19,676 nucleotides of DNA from the NCBI GenBank assembly GCA_005879505.1, contig VBKQ01000138.1, positions 1 to 19,676 of the forward strand, in the 5' to 3' direction. The translations under genes and the position numbers were made by a program. Shown piece after piece: positions 5,821 through 14,300 of the stretch (position 1 is its first letter; each line of letters opens with the position of its first letter). The notes under the pieces are model-generated. The model saw nothing but the letters and a program-made list of their open reading frames with translations. It was not told the DNA's origin and searched no databases. Source of the DNA: Deltaproteobacteria bacterium. Its GTDB lineage: Bacteria > Myxococcota > Myxococcia > Myxococcales > 40CM-4-68-19.

Positions 5821-7026
5821 TCAGGCGGCCCTCGGCCGCGAAATCCGCAGAACGGAGGCGCCCTGCCGGCGCAAGAGCAGCGTCAGCGCAGCCTTTTTCG
5901 GAGCCGCTCCAGGAAACCAGTCGCGCTCCTGTTTCTCCGTCGCGACGATCAGGGCCTCTCCGCCGGCTGCGAGCAGATCGGCGCTGTCCTGCAGCTCCCT
6001 CGCCGCCACGAGCGGCCCGGCCGGCGAGGAGAGCTCGCCGACGACCAGCGAGAAGCTGCCCGGCTCCAGGCCGTCCGCGGGAAACAGCGTCTCACGCACC
6101 TCTATCGGCAGCGCGAGGTTGCGCGCATTGCGGCGCACGAAGGCAGCGTCGAGCAAGTCGCGCTCCTGCGCGAGCACCCGTGACGCGGGGTAGCGAGACT
6201 TGAGGTGAAGTGGGAGCGCTCCATACCCCGCACGGAATGCGAGCGCGCGCGCGGGCGCCGTGCGCGGCAGCGATTCGGCCAGCGCCGACAAGAGAACGGA
6301 GTGCTCCGGGTCCTCGGAAGCATCGTGCGGGCGGGAGAGTCGCAAGCCGGCGAACTCCGTCTCGTCGCGAGCGTAGATCCCTTCGTCCCCGAGGTCGATC
6401 GCCGCCGGTCCCCTGGGCAGCGCGAAGACGTCGTGCCTCGCTCCCGGGGCTAGGTGCCTGAGCCCCGGCAGATCGAGGTCGCGCACCACCCCGCGCAGGT
6501 CGCGGATCACGACCGCCCGCACCTCGGCTCCGAGCGCGCGGCCGCCCTCGAGCAGGTAGCGGATCGCGCGGGGTCCGATGCGGGCAGGAACGTTGCACAC
6601 CACCCAATCGAAGCTCTCGCCGGCCATTTCACGATATCCGAGCCCGGGGCGCGCTTCGGCGTTGCGCAGCCCGAGCATCCTGGCATTGTGCGCAGCCGCA
6701 GCGACCGCCAGCAGATCGCGATCGATCAGCACGCAGCGCGAGGAGGGCCAGCGGGCGGCGATGGGCAGGCCGAGCGCGCCGTAGCCGCAGCCCAGATCGA
6801 GCACGGAGCGCGGTTCCCCGGCGGGGAGATTCCGCAGCAAGAGCAGGGTGCCCTCGTCGATCGCCTGCGAGGAGAAGACGTCCCAAGGCACGTCGAGCGA
6901 CAGGGTGGGAAAGCCCCGCGCTTTCTCCTCCAGCCTGCCTCGCGCGTACGGCCCGAGAGCGTTCCAGGCGGAAGGGCTCGGCGCCGGCAGCGCTGCGGGC
7001 TCGCGCGCGCGCCGTTTCTTCTTCAC
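5821..7026 (-). CDS. Two-domain class I SAM-dependent methyltransferase, RsmC/RlmG-like layout
   Basis: The 401-residue protein has two tandem Rossmann methyltransferase-like halves. The first (about 45-200) has a full motif I, VLDLGCGYGALG (76-86), an acidic IDRD after strand two (101-104), and a pre-motif FSSQAIDEGTLLLL like that of RsmC/RlmG enzymes. The expected NPP[FYW] motif IV is instead NVPAR (145-149). The second half (about 245-400) repeats the plan in degenerate form (ALAFRAGYGALPL, then VLAQERD). RsmC and RlmG, which methylate guanine in rRNA, also have two such halves, but there the second is catalytic; here the better-preserved motif I is in the first. Substrate is therefore unknown, though RNA is likely. 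The GTG start overlaps the DciA stop (GTGA), implying coupled translation, and the first residues are very basic (KKKRRAR). Confidence 0.85.
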   Translation of the reverse strand: MKKKRRAREPAALPAPSPSAWNALGPYARGRLEEKARGFPTLSLDVPWDVFSSQAIDEGTLLLLRNLPAGEPRSVLDLGCGYGALGLPIAARWPSSRCVLIDRDLLAVAAAAHNARMLGLRNAEARPGLGYREMAGESFDWVVCNVPARIGPRAIRYLLEGGRALGAEVRAVVIRDLRGVVRDLDLPGLRHLAPGARHDVFALPRGPAAIDLGDEGIYARDETEFAGLRLSRPHDASEDPEHSVLLSALAESLPRTAPARALAFRAGYGALPLHLKSRYPASRVLAQERDLLDAAFVRRNARNLALPIEVRETLFPADGLEPGSFSLVVGELSSPAGPLVAARELQDSADLLAAGGEALIVATEKQERDWFPGAAPKKAALTLLLRRQGASVLRISRPRAA

Positions 7027-7496
7027 GGGCGCCTGCGCCGCGCCGCCTCCGCCGCTCTCAGCAGCCCCTCCCGAAGGGAGGGATCGAGCTGCGCCGACCC
7101 GAGCACTCCCGACGGCTCCACCGCTGGGGGCGGCGGGAGCTCCGGAGAGAAGCCCGCGCGCCGCCGCGGCTCGTCGAGGGCGCCCTCATGCGCAAGCCCG
7201 AACTGCAGCGCGCGCACGGCGCCCTTGCCGAGCTTCCCGTTCAACCGCTCGAGGAGGATCGTGCGCGCGGCGTCGAGCTGGTCGCGCCAGCGGTGATCCT
7301 GCACGAGCAGATGGAGAGTGCCGCCGGAGAGCACGGTGGGCTGCGCGCGCGCCGCGATCTGCGCTCCGACGGCGCTCTCCCACACTTCCGGAGTCACGCG
7401 CCGCGGCAGGCGCCGCGCCATCCCGTTCTCCTGCAGCGCGCGATGGAGGACGCCGCAGAGCTTCTCGCCGCGCCGGCGCAGGCCAAACCGCGTCAC
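7023..7496 (-). CDS. dciA: DciA (DUF721) family protein, helicase loader/operator
   Basis: The 157-residue product matches DUF721/DciA: an N-terminal basic helix pair (RRRGEKLCGVLHRALQENGMARRL), then TPEVWESAVGAQIAARAQPTVLSGGTL and LLVQDHRWRDQLDAARTILLERLNGKLG, with the two conserved tryptophans and the valine-rich strand between them. DciA interacts with the replicative helicase DnaB and is considered the ancestral bacterial helicase loader. The C-terminal 55 residues are Pro/Arg-rich and probably disordered. The GTG start at 7496 overlaps the stop of the pseudo-receiver gene (GTGA); the upstream in-frame extension is low-complexity shadow. Its operon also contains a DnaC/DnaI-like ATPase, an unusual partnership because the two loader types usually replace each other. 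Confidence 0.85.
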   Translation of the reverse strand: MTRFGLRRRGEKLCGVLHRALQENGMARRLPRRVTPEVWESAVGAQIAARAQPTVLSGGTLHLLVQDHRWRDQLDAARTILLERLNGKLGKGAVRALQFGLAHEGALDEPRRRAGFSPELPPPPAVEPSGVLGSAQLDPSLREGLLRAAEAARRRRP

Positions 7497-7849
7497 GCAA
7501 GTCTCCGCAGGAGCGCGAGCCGCATCGCCGAGATGATCTCCTCGATCCGGTAGGGCCGCTCGACCACCGGAACTGCCGTCAGCTCGCCCGCGTCGCCGCG
7601 GCGGCGCGAGAGGATCAAGGCGAGCCGGCCCGCCGCTGACAGCTCGCGCAGCTCCGAGAGCGCCTCCTCCTCCGCCGAAGGCCAGTTCCGGTCCTCGAGC
7701 AGCACCACGTCGGCGCGGCAAAGCGCGCGCATCGCCTGCGTGGGCGCGTGCGCGATGCCGACTTGCGCCGAAAGGAGCCGCCTCACCCGCTCAGCCTCGT
7801 GCAGGTCGCGTCCGACGAGCAAGACTCTCCGCGATGCAGCGTGCGTCAT
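7493..7849 (-). CDS. Degenerate receiver (pseudo-receiver) domain protein
   Basis: The 118-residue protein is a stand-alone CheY-like domain. Strand one is RRVLLVGRDLHEAERVRRLL, strand three is ADVVLLEDRNWP, strand four is RLALILSRR, and the end is PVVERPYRIEEIISAM. The usual acidic pair after strand one is reduced to G-R-D. The phospho-acceptor position at the end of strand three reads Glu (about residue 52) followed by Asp. The conserved Lys before the final Pro is Arg, while the Ser/Thr position is kept as Ser. It is therefore unlikely to be phosphorylated normally, and the Glu may mimic the phosphorylated state. The ATG at 7849 has GGAAGGA seven bases upstream and lies inside the ATPase gene, overlapping its last 59 bases; the stop overlaps the DciA start. 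A cytoplasmic, protein-protein role in the loader operon is inferred. Confidence 0.75.
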   Translation of the reverse strand: MTHAASRRVLLVGRDLHEAERVRRLLSAQVGIAHAPTQAMRALCRADVVLLEDRNWPSAEEEALSELRELSAAGRLALILSRRRGDAGELTAVPVVERPYRIEEIISAMRLALLRRLA

Positions 7850-8678
7850 GCTGGTCCTTCCGCTGGTCAGGTCCATTGACATCGATGAGATCGCACAATT
7901 CGTGGAGCCTGCTGAAGATCCGTGGTCCCACGCGCTGCTCGAGGTTTTCGGCGCTCTGTCCGTCCGCCTTGAACTGCCAGTGGTCGGTGTCCGGGCGCGG
8001 ATAGTTGGTCGCGAGCAGGGTGGGGCGGCCGGCGTTGTAGCGGACGCTGAGGATCTCGTCGAGGACGCCCTGCTCGAACTCGCGGTTCTTGCCCCCCTTG
8101 CCGATCTCGTCGATGGCGAGCACGTCCACCTCGCGTACCGGCTCGAGCCACTCACGCGAAGAGAGCCCTCGTGAGAAGCCATCGCGGATGTCCGAGAGGA
8201 GCAGGAAGAACTCCTCGTAGCGGCCACGTACTGCCTTTTTCGTCGCCAGGTCCCGCAGGATCGCCGCGAGCAGGTGCGTCTTTCCACTTCCTGGGGGACC
8301 GCAGAAGAGGAGCGCGCGCTGCCCTGACGCGCCCGGCACGAATTCATCCACGAAGCGATGCGCACGGGCGAGCGCGATCTTCTGATCGGGGCTGATACCG
8401 GCATAACCAGCCAACGTTCGATTGAGGAACTTGGTCGGAAGCCGCAGGCCCGTGAGCAAGGAAAGCCGGCGAGGATCGGCGCCGCAGCCGCAACCGCGCA
8501 GCACTTCGTAGCCGCGCTCGTCGCGCGCGTAGAGCCGCCCTTGCCCGTGGCAGGAAGCGCAATTGCGCGTGCACGAGCACGCCACCGCGACGCCCCTGTC
8601 CTCGAGCTGCTGGAAGGTGAATCCTTCGCCGCCGCACAGGGTGCAGACAGGCTGGGCGGCCGGGACCGGTTCGACCAT
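7791..8678 (-). CDS. DnaC/DnaI-like AAA+ ATPase with Cys-rich N-terminus
   Basis: The 295-residue protein joins a cysteine-rich N-terminal region to a helicase-loader-type AAA+ ATPase. The N-terminal 70 residues contain CTLCGGEGF, CSCTRNCASCHGQG and GCGCG, resembling a DnaJ-type zinc finger and reminiscent of the zinc-binding N-terminus of DnaI. The ATPase has Walker A GPPGSGKTH (127-135), Walker B VDVLAIDE (184-191), sensor 1 LLATNYP and the arginine-finger box QRVGPRIFSRL (248-258), a pattern shared by DnaC, DnaI and IstB. The likely role is loading or remodelling the replicative helicase; a transposon IstB role is unlikely because no transposase is nearby. The ATG at 8678 has AGGAGCAGGA upstream. 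It follows an unknown gene by 11 bases and overlaps the pseudo-receiver gene. Confidence 0.88.
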   Translation of the reverse strand: MVEPVPAAQPVCTLCGGEGFTFQQLEDRGVAVACSCTRNCASCHGQGRLYARDERGYEVLRGCGCGADPRRLSLLTGLRLPTKFLNRTLAGYAGISPDQKIALARAHRFVDEFVPGASGQRALLFCGPPGSGKTHLLAAILRDLATKKAVRGRYEEFFLLLSDIRDGFSRGLSSREWLEPVREVDVLAIDEIGKGGKNREFEQGVLDEILSVRYNAGRPTLLATNYPRPDTDHWQFKADGQSAENLEQRVGPRIFSRLHELCDLIDVNGPDQRKDQHDARCIAESLARRTRPARG

Positions 8679-8689
8679 CGATCCTGCTC

Positions 8690-9328
8690 CTAGAGGAGGA
8701 ACGCGCGGGGCGGAAGGCCGAGGCGCTCGCTGGTTGCCGACAAGAGCATGAGCTGCAGGCTGCGCTGGTAGCGGCGCCGCGTCATCCCCGGCGGACGCGG
8801 AGCGATACGCGAGCGCAGCGCGGAGCCGGCCTCGAGGGCGGCCGAGCGGGGAAGCTCGCGCAGCGCCGCTTTGAGCGCGCGCACCGCCACCGTCCAGTAT
8901 CCATCGCCTCCGTCCTCCGCGAGCAGCTGCTCGGCGCGGTCGGCGAGCGATTCCCATGCCGCTCGCGCCGCCAGGCCCGGGCAGCGCGTGGCGGCGCGGA
9001 GCCGCCCGCACAGTCCCTTCGGCTCGGCGGGCATCGGCGTGCGGCGCGCGCAGAGTCGATTGAGCGCCGGCGCGAGGGCCTGCAGCGACAGCATCATCTC
9101 CGCGGCACCGCGCGCGCTGCTGCGGGTGCGCAGGCGCGCGGCTTTTCGCACCTCCCCGATCACCGCAGCAAGCGGCACCTCCCCCGCGTGCCAGGAGAGC
9201 GCGAGCTGCGCGTCGGCGGGCGAAAGCAGGAGTCCGCGGCCACGGACGCTCGAAAGCTCCTGCGCGATGGCCTCGATGTACTCTCTTGCCTTCAAGAAGT
9301 GATCGCCTCTCGCCGTTGCCAGAAGCAC
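8690..9328 (-). CDS. Unrecognised helical protein heading the helicase-loader operon
   Basis: The product is about 212 residues, helical and Ala/Arg/Leu-rich, with no membrane segment and no motif I can name. The best-defined part is the N-terminal region EYIEAIAQELSSVRGRGLLL, followed by SPADAQLALSWHAGEVPLAAVIGEVRKAARLR, which has the look of a compact helical domain that might bind DNA or protein. The start is uncertain: GTG at 9328 is used here, TTG at 9349 opens the frame, and TTG at 9295 (giving LKAREYIEAI) would sit just before the recognisable domain. None has a strong ribosome binding site. It is the first gene of the operon, ending 11 bases before the DnaC-like ATPase, so a role in replication initiation or helicase handling is plausible but unproven. 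Confidence 0.7.
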   Translation of the reverse strand: MLLATARGDHFLKAREYIEAIAQELSSVRGRGLLLSPADAQLALSWHAGEVPLAAVIGEVRKAARLRTRSSARGAAEMMLSLQALAPALNRLCARRTPMPAEPKGLCGRLRAATRCPGLAARAAWESLADRAEQLLAEDGGDGYWTVAVRALKAALRELPRSAALEAGSALRSRIAPRPPGMTRRRYQRSLQLMLLSATSERLGLPPRAFLL

Positions 9329-9349
9329 GTTGCCCGGGGGGTCAGACAA

Positions 9350-9630
9350 TGCCCTGCGAGAGCCGTCGATCCCTCGGTGCGCAGGCGTGCTAGCACTGCT
9401 GCTAACATCGCGTCAAGACAAGGAAAATATGCCGGGACGGACACAGGTTTCCCACAGCCGTACCCGCCGGTTTCCGCCCGGAACGCAAAGCGGTTTCCCC
9501 GCTGTCCACAAGCCGTGGCAAAGTTAGCGGGCCCGGCTGTGGAGGAGGTTCATCCGGCACGTGGATCGCAACGATCGGTCGGCGGCAAGTTTGGCCAAAA
9601 GCCGCGCTTCGCCGAGAATCGTGTTGCCGC
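9350..9630. promoter_or_regulatory. Divergent intergenic region with DnaA-box-like sites
   Basis: This gap separates the helicase-loader operon from the histidine kinase gene and must hold both promoters, though I cannot assign them confidently. Three 9-mers match the DnaA box TTATCCACA at seven of nine positions: TTTCCCACA at 9448-9456, CTGTCCACA at 9502-9510, and TGTGGAGGA (reverse orientation) at 9538-9546. Near 9388-9405 an imperfect inverted repeat (GCTAGCA and TGCTAAC) could be an operator. The 7/9 matches are weak individually; their clustering next to replication genes is the reason to list them. Confidence 0.35.
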
Positions 9631-10968
9631 ATGCTCACCGACGACGCTAGCCGCGGCCGGCTCCTCACCGAGTCGAGCACGCGCGCGTTTTCGACGCTGC
9701 GCGCCCGAGCGATGGAGTCGCTGGCGAAGATCCGCGCCATCGCGCTAGGGGCGTTCTGCCTGGTGGCGGTTGCCTTCACCGCCGCGGGAGACGTCGAGTC
9801 GCGGGCGGAGTTGGGGCCTCTTCTCGCCTACGCGCTGAGCGGGTATCTGCTCTTGCGCTGGCGGCACGGCGGCGGCTGGCGCGAGCAGCTGACGATGGCG
9901 TCGCCCATGTTCGACGTCGCCTTCATGTTCCTGCTGCTCTGGAGCCTCGGCCCGCGGGCCGACAGCCAGATCTTCAATGCCGGATGGACGCTCGGGGCGT
10001 TTGCGCTGCTCGTCGCGCTCTCGGCGCTCTCGCTGCGGCCGCCGCTGATCTGTGCCACGGCGGCCTTGGCCTTCGCGCTGCTCGCGGCGCTGCAGATGCG
10101 CGCCGGCGTCGCCTGGGCGAGCGTCGCCATGAGCGGCGTGGTCCTCGCGCTGGTGGCGATGGTCTCCGCCGCCGTGGTGCGCGAGCTCGATCGGCTGGTC
10201 GTGCGGCTGGTGGTGAACGAGGTCAGCCACGAAGAGCTGCGCCGCGCCCAGGGCGAGGCGGAGACGCTGACGCACCTGTTGGTGCACGACATGAAGGGTC
10301 CGCTCACCGGGTTGATCGGGCTTGCGGAGGTGGTGGCGAGCGAGCTCAAGGGATCGCTGCAGAACGACGTGAAGATGATCGAGCAGCAGGGCCGCAGGCT
10401 GCAGGCGATGGTGGGCGATCTGCTCGCGATCGCGCGGCTGGAGCGGGGCGTGCTCAACTCGGCGCCGGAGACGGTCGATCTCTCCGCCCTGCTGGTCTCG
10501 CTGGCGAACGCCTACGCTGCCACCGCGCGCCAGGCCGGCGCGCAGATCAGCACGAATGTCGAGCCGGGGCTGTGCGCGGTGCTCCACCGGGAGATGATCC
10601 ACCGCTTCTTCGACAACCTGGTGCTCAACGCGCTCGATTTCGTGCGTCCTGGAGGCCGGATCGAGGTGGCCGCTGCGCAGGAAGGAGCGGAGCTCTTGCT
10701 TGCGGTCCGCAACACGGGCGAGCCGGTGCCGGCCGAAGCGCGCGCCCGGCTGTTCCAGAAGGGGGTCGTCCGGCGCGGCTCCCGCCAGAGGAACAATCTC
10801 GGCCTCGGTCTCTATCTGTGCCGGCTGGTCGCCGTCGCGCACGACGGATCCGTCGCGCTGCGCGAGGAGACCGGATGGGCGACCTCGTTCGTGGCCCGGC
10901 TGCCGGTGGAAGCGCGCAGCGTGGCGTTCGATCTCGTGCCGGCGATCAGCCGCGCTGGGACCGCCTGA
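9631..10968 (+). CDS. Membrane sensor histidine kinase
   Basis: The 445-residue protein has an N-terminal membrane region with about five to six hydrophobic segments (roughly 33-52, 61-76, 90-107, 117-136, 138-156, 160-183) and almost no extracytoplasmic loop. It thus has no large external sensor domain and may sense membrane state or a small ligand. A HisKA region follows with the H-box LVHDMKGPLTGL (phospho-accepting His near 219). The ATPase domain has an N box FFDNLVLNAL (327-336), a G1-like VRNTGEPVP (359-367) with Asn in place of the usual Asp, and a G2 box NNLGLGLYLC (388-397). No cognate response regulator gene is adjacent. The start is uncertain: ATG 9631 lacks a clear ribosome binding site and an internal ATG at 9712 would still keep all the membrane segments. 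Its 3' end overlaps the convergent small gene by 23 bases. Confidence 0.9.
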   Translation: MLTDDASRGRLLTESSTRAFSTLRARAMESLAKIRAIALGAFCLVAVAFTAAGDVESRAELGPLLAYALSGYLLLRWRHGGGWREQLTMASPMFDVAFMFLLLWSLGPRADSQIFNAGWTLGAFALLVALSALSLRPPLICATAALAFALLAALQMRAGVAWASVAMSGVVLALVAMVSAAVVRELDRLVVRLVVNEVSHEELRRAQGEAETLTHLLVHDMKGPLTGLIGLAEVVASELKGSLQNDVKMIEQQGRRLQAMVGDLLAIARLERGVLNSAPETVDLSALLVSLANAYAATARQAGAQISTNVEPGLCAVLHREMIHRFFDNLVLNALDFVRPGGRIEVAAAQEGAELLLAVRNTGEPVPAEARARLFQKGVVRRGSRQRNNLGLGLYLCRLVAVAHDGSVALREETGWATSFVARLPVEARSVAFDLVPAISRAGTA

Positions 10969-11194
10969 ACAGCGGGATCACCTTGGCGAGCTCCCCATCC
11001 GCCGCCTGCTGGGAGCGGCCGATGCACTCGCTTACGTCGTCGTGCAGCGACAGGTAGCCTTCGCGCCGGCAGAGCGTGGCGATGGCGCGCGCCAGCTCGC
11101 CGCGGACGTCGCGCGGCAGCGCCTCGACGTAGCCGAGGATGTCGATCCCTTCCGCGGAGATGCCGTACTCCGGTTTCCAGCCCCGTCCGTCCAT
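10946..11194 (-). CDS. Small hypothetical protein of 82 residues
   Basis: The product is a small acidic-to-neutral soluble protein beginning MDGRGWKPEYGISAEGIDIL and containing a helical middle (ALPRDVRGELARAIATLCRREG) and an end with KVIPLFRRSQ. It is not recognised. It is accepted as real because its composition is balanced rather than Arg/Pro-dominated, it has an in-frame ATG with AGAGG just upstream, and it fills an otherwise empty gap between the histidine kinase and nrdJ. It converges on the kinase gene and overlaps its last 23 bases. No function is proposed. Confidence 0.6.
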   Translation of the reverse strand: MDGRGWKPEYGISAEGIDILGYVEALPRDVRGELARAIATLCRREGYLSLHDDVSECIGRSQQAADGELAKVIPLFRRSQRG

Positions 11195-11294
11195 CGCCTC
11201 TGGTTAACCTCCGCATGAAGCGGAGCGGACGCATCCCTGCCGTGCTGCCGCCGAGGAAGCAGGCGGCTGCCCCCGCCGGAAGGCGCAGAAAAGA

Positions 11295-11320
11295 GCGGCG
11301 GACCCCCGAGGGTCCGCCGC
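11295..11320 (-). terminator. Rho-independent terminator of nrdJ
   Basis: A perfect 11-base stem (GCGGCGGACCC at 11295-11305 with GGGTCCGCCGC at 11310-11320) and a four-base loop lie 30 bases past the nrdJ stop. On the minus strand the stem is followed by TCTTTTCT, a U-rich run, as expected for an intrinsic terminator in that direction. Confidence 0.85.
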
Positions 11321-11350
11321 CCGGCGCTCGCGGCCGTGGGGGGTACGGCG

Positions 11351-14300
11351 CTACGAGCAGCCCATCGAGTTCCCGCAGTTGAGGCATTTGTAACAGGTGC
11401 CGTTGCGGACGGTGATGTGTCCGCAGGTATCGCAGAACGGCGCATCCCCGGAGAGCTTGCCGAACAGCTCGTCCTGCGCACGCGCTGCCGCACGCGCGGG
11501 ATCCAGCGGGTCGGACTTCTGCGCTGCCTTCGCCGCTGCCGCCGGGCTCGCCGCAGGCGTCATGACTGGATCGGCGGTCTGTGCGCTCTTCGGAGTCTCG
11601 GCCGCCTCCTCCGGCGTCACGTGCGCCAGATCGTCGCGCCTGAGGTACTCGACGCCGAGGGCGCGGAACACGTAGTCGATCACCGAGGTGGCAAACTTCA
11701 CGCGGCCGTGCCCCTGCACCGGCCCCTGCGGCTCGAATCGGGTGAACACGAACTGTTCCACCAGCACCTCGAGCGGGACCCCGTATTGCAGCGCGATGGA
11801 CACGAGCATCGCGAAGCAGTTCATCACGCTGCGGAGCGCCGCGCCCTCCTTGTGCATGTCGATGAAGATCTCGCCGAGCGTTCCGTCGCCGTATTCACCG
11901 GTCCGCAGGAAGACCTTGTTGCCGCCCACCTTCGCTTCCTGGGTGATGCCATAGCGCTTCGCGGGAAGCTTGCGCCGCGTCATCGCCGGCAGCTGCTCCG
12001 GGGCAGCCGTCGCGGCCGCCTTCGCATGGAATGCCGCCTCGGCCATCCGCTTCGCCTGCTCCGCCGTCAGGTCGGGGATGAAGCTCCGCAGCGCCTCCGC
12101 CATCTCCTTGGCATCCTTCGGCAGCGCAATCTTCTGCGCTTGATCGCCGGCGCTGAGCGGTTGGGACAGCTTCGACCCGTCGCGGTAGAGCGCGATGGCC
12201 TTGAGACCGAGCCGCCATGACTCGGAGTGGATCCGCTCGACGTCCTCCACCGTCGCGTCGTGCGGCAAGTTGATCGTCTTGCTGATCGCGCCGGAAAGGA
12301 ATGGCTGGACTGCCGCCATCATCCTGACGTGGCCCATCGGCTCGATGAAGCGCGTGCCCAGCGGCCCGCAGCGGTTTGCGCAATCGAAGACCGGATGGTC
12401 CTCGGACCTCAGGAACGGGGCACCCTCGACCGTCTGCCGGCCGCAGACGACGAGCGTCGCGGCGTCGATCTGCTCGTCCGTGTAGCCGAGCTTCGCAAGC
12501 ACGTGCTTGCCCTTGGCGCCGGCATCGAGCCCAAGCCGCTGCAGGGCAGCCGTGCCGATCACGTGGCCTGCGAACGCCGCACGGAGATCGAACACCGATT
12601 CCAGGGATTTCTCCACCTTGGCGATCTCGTTCTGCTGCAGGCCGCGCGCCTCCAGCTCCTGCGGCGAGAACTCGGGCACGCTCTTCAGCGTCGCCGTGCC
12701 GCGGACGTAATCGACGATCGCCTGGACCTGCGCCGCAGTGTAACCGAGCTTCTTCAGCGCCCGGGGCACCGACTGGTTCACGATCTTGAAGCTGCCGCCG
12801 CCGGCGAGCTTCTTGAACTTGATCAGCGCGAAGTCCGGCTCGACGCCGGTGGTGTCGCAATCCATGAGCAGCCCGATGGTCCCGGTGGGCGCGAGCACCG
12901 TGGCCTGGGCGTTGCGATATCCGTGCTGCTCGCCGAGCTGCACGGCGCGATTCCAGCACTCGTGCGCGGCCGCGATCAGCTCGCGCGGCGCGAGCGCGTG
13001 GTCGATGTTGTTCACCGAATCGCGATGCATGCGCATCACCTCCAGCATGCTCTCGCGGTTCAGCGCGTAACCCTGGAACGCTCCCTTCGCGGCCGCCATC
13101 TCCGCCGAAAGCGCATACGCCTCGCCGGTCATGATCGCGGTGATCGAGGCCGCCATGGCGCGGCCGGCGTCCGAATCGTACGGGAACCCCTCGACCATCA
13201 AGAGCGTGCCCAGGTTGGCGTAGCCGAGCCCGAGCGGCCGGAACTGGTGGCTGCGCTCGGCGATGCGCTTCGTCGGATAGCTCGCCAGGTCGACGGCGAT
13301 CTCCTGCGCGAGGAAGAACATGCGGCAGGCATGCTTGTATCCGTCGACGTCGAAGGTGCCTGTCTTTTCATCGAGAAACTTGAGCAGGTTCAGGCTGGCG
13401 AGGTTGCAGGCCGTATCGTCGAGGAAGACGAACTCGCTGCAGGGATTGGACGCGTAGATCCGGTCTGTGGCTTTGCAGGTGTGCCACTTGTTGATCGTGT
13501 CATCGAACTGAAGCCCGGGGTCGGCGCACTTCCAGGCCGCCTCCGCCATCTCGCGCCAGAGCTCCCGCGCGGAGAGGCGCTCGACCACCTCGTCCGTAGT
13601 GCGGGTGGTGGTTTCCCAGACCGCGTCCTTGCTCACCGCTTCGATGAACCGGTCGGTGATCCGGACCGAGTTGTTCGCGTTCTGTCCCGAGACCGTGCGG
13701 TACGCGTCGCCGTTGAAGTCCGCCGCATAGCCTGCGGCGATCAGCGCCGCGACCTTCTTCTCCTCGCGCGCCTTCCACTGGATGAACTCGCGGATCTCCG
13801 GGTGGTCGACGTCGAGCACCACCATCTTCGCCGCCCGGCGCGTGATGCCGCCCGACTTGGTGGCCCCGGCCGCCTTGTCGAGCACCTCGAGGAAGCTCAT
13901 CAGCCCGGAGCTGGTGCCTCCGCCCGAGAGCCGCTCCATCTTCCCGCGGAGCCTCGAGAAGTTCGTTCCGCTGCCGGAACCGTACTTGAAGACCCGGGCC
14001 TCGTCGTGGACCAGGTTGAAGATCGAGTCGAGGTCGTCGCTGCAGCTCTGGATGAAGCAGGCCGACACCTGCGGCCTCGTGTATGCGTCCTCGGTCGCGT
14101 AGGCCTTGCCGGTGGCGAGATCGACCGCGTAGTTCCCGCCGCTCCCCTTGATCTTGTACTCGTGCCAGAGCCCGCAGTTGAACCAGACCGGGCTGTTGAA
14201 GGCCCCGATCTGGTGCACCAGCATGTAGCTCAGCTCGGCCTCGAAGGTCCCGGCGTCTGCGGCGGTCGCGAAGTAGCCGCCCATCTCCTCGCCGGCGGTG

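Noticed and set aside
7791..8678. IstB transposition helper
   Set aside because: The ATPase family overlaps with IstB, but no transposase, terminal repeat or target duplication is visible nearby and the gene sits in an operon with dciA.
9350..9630. Chromosomal replication origin
   Set aside because: The DnaA-like sites are only 7/9 matches, there is no AT-rich unwinding region, and neither dnaA, dnaN nor other usual origin neighbours are present.
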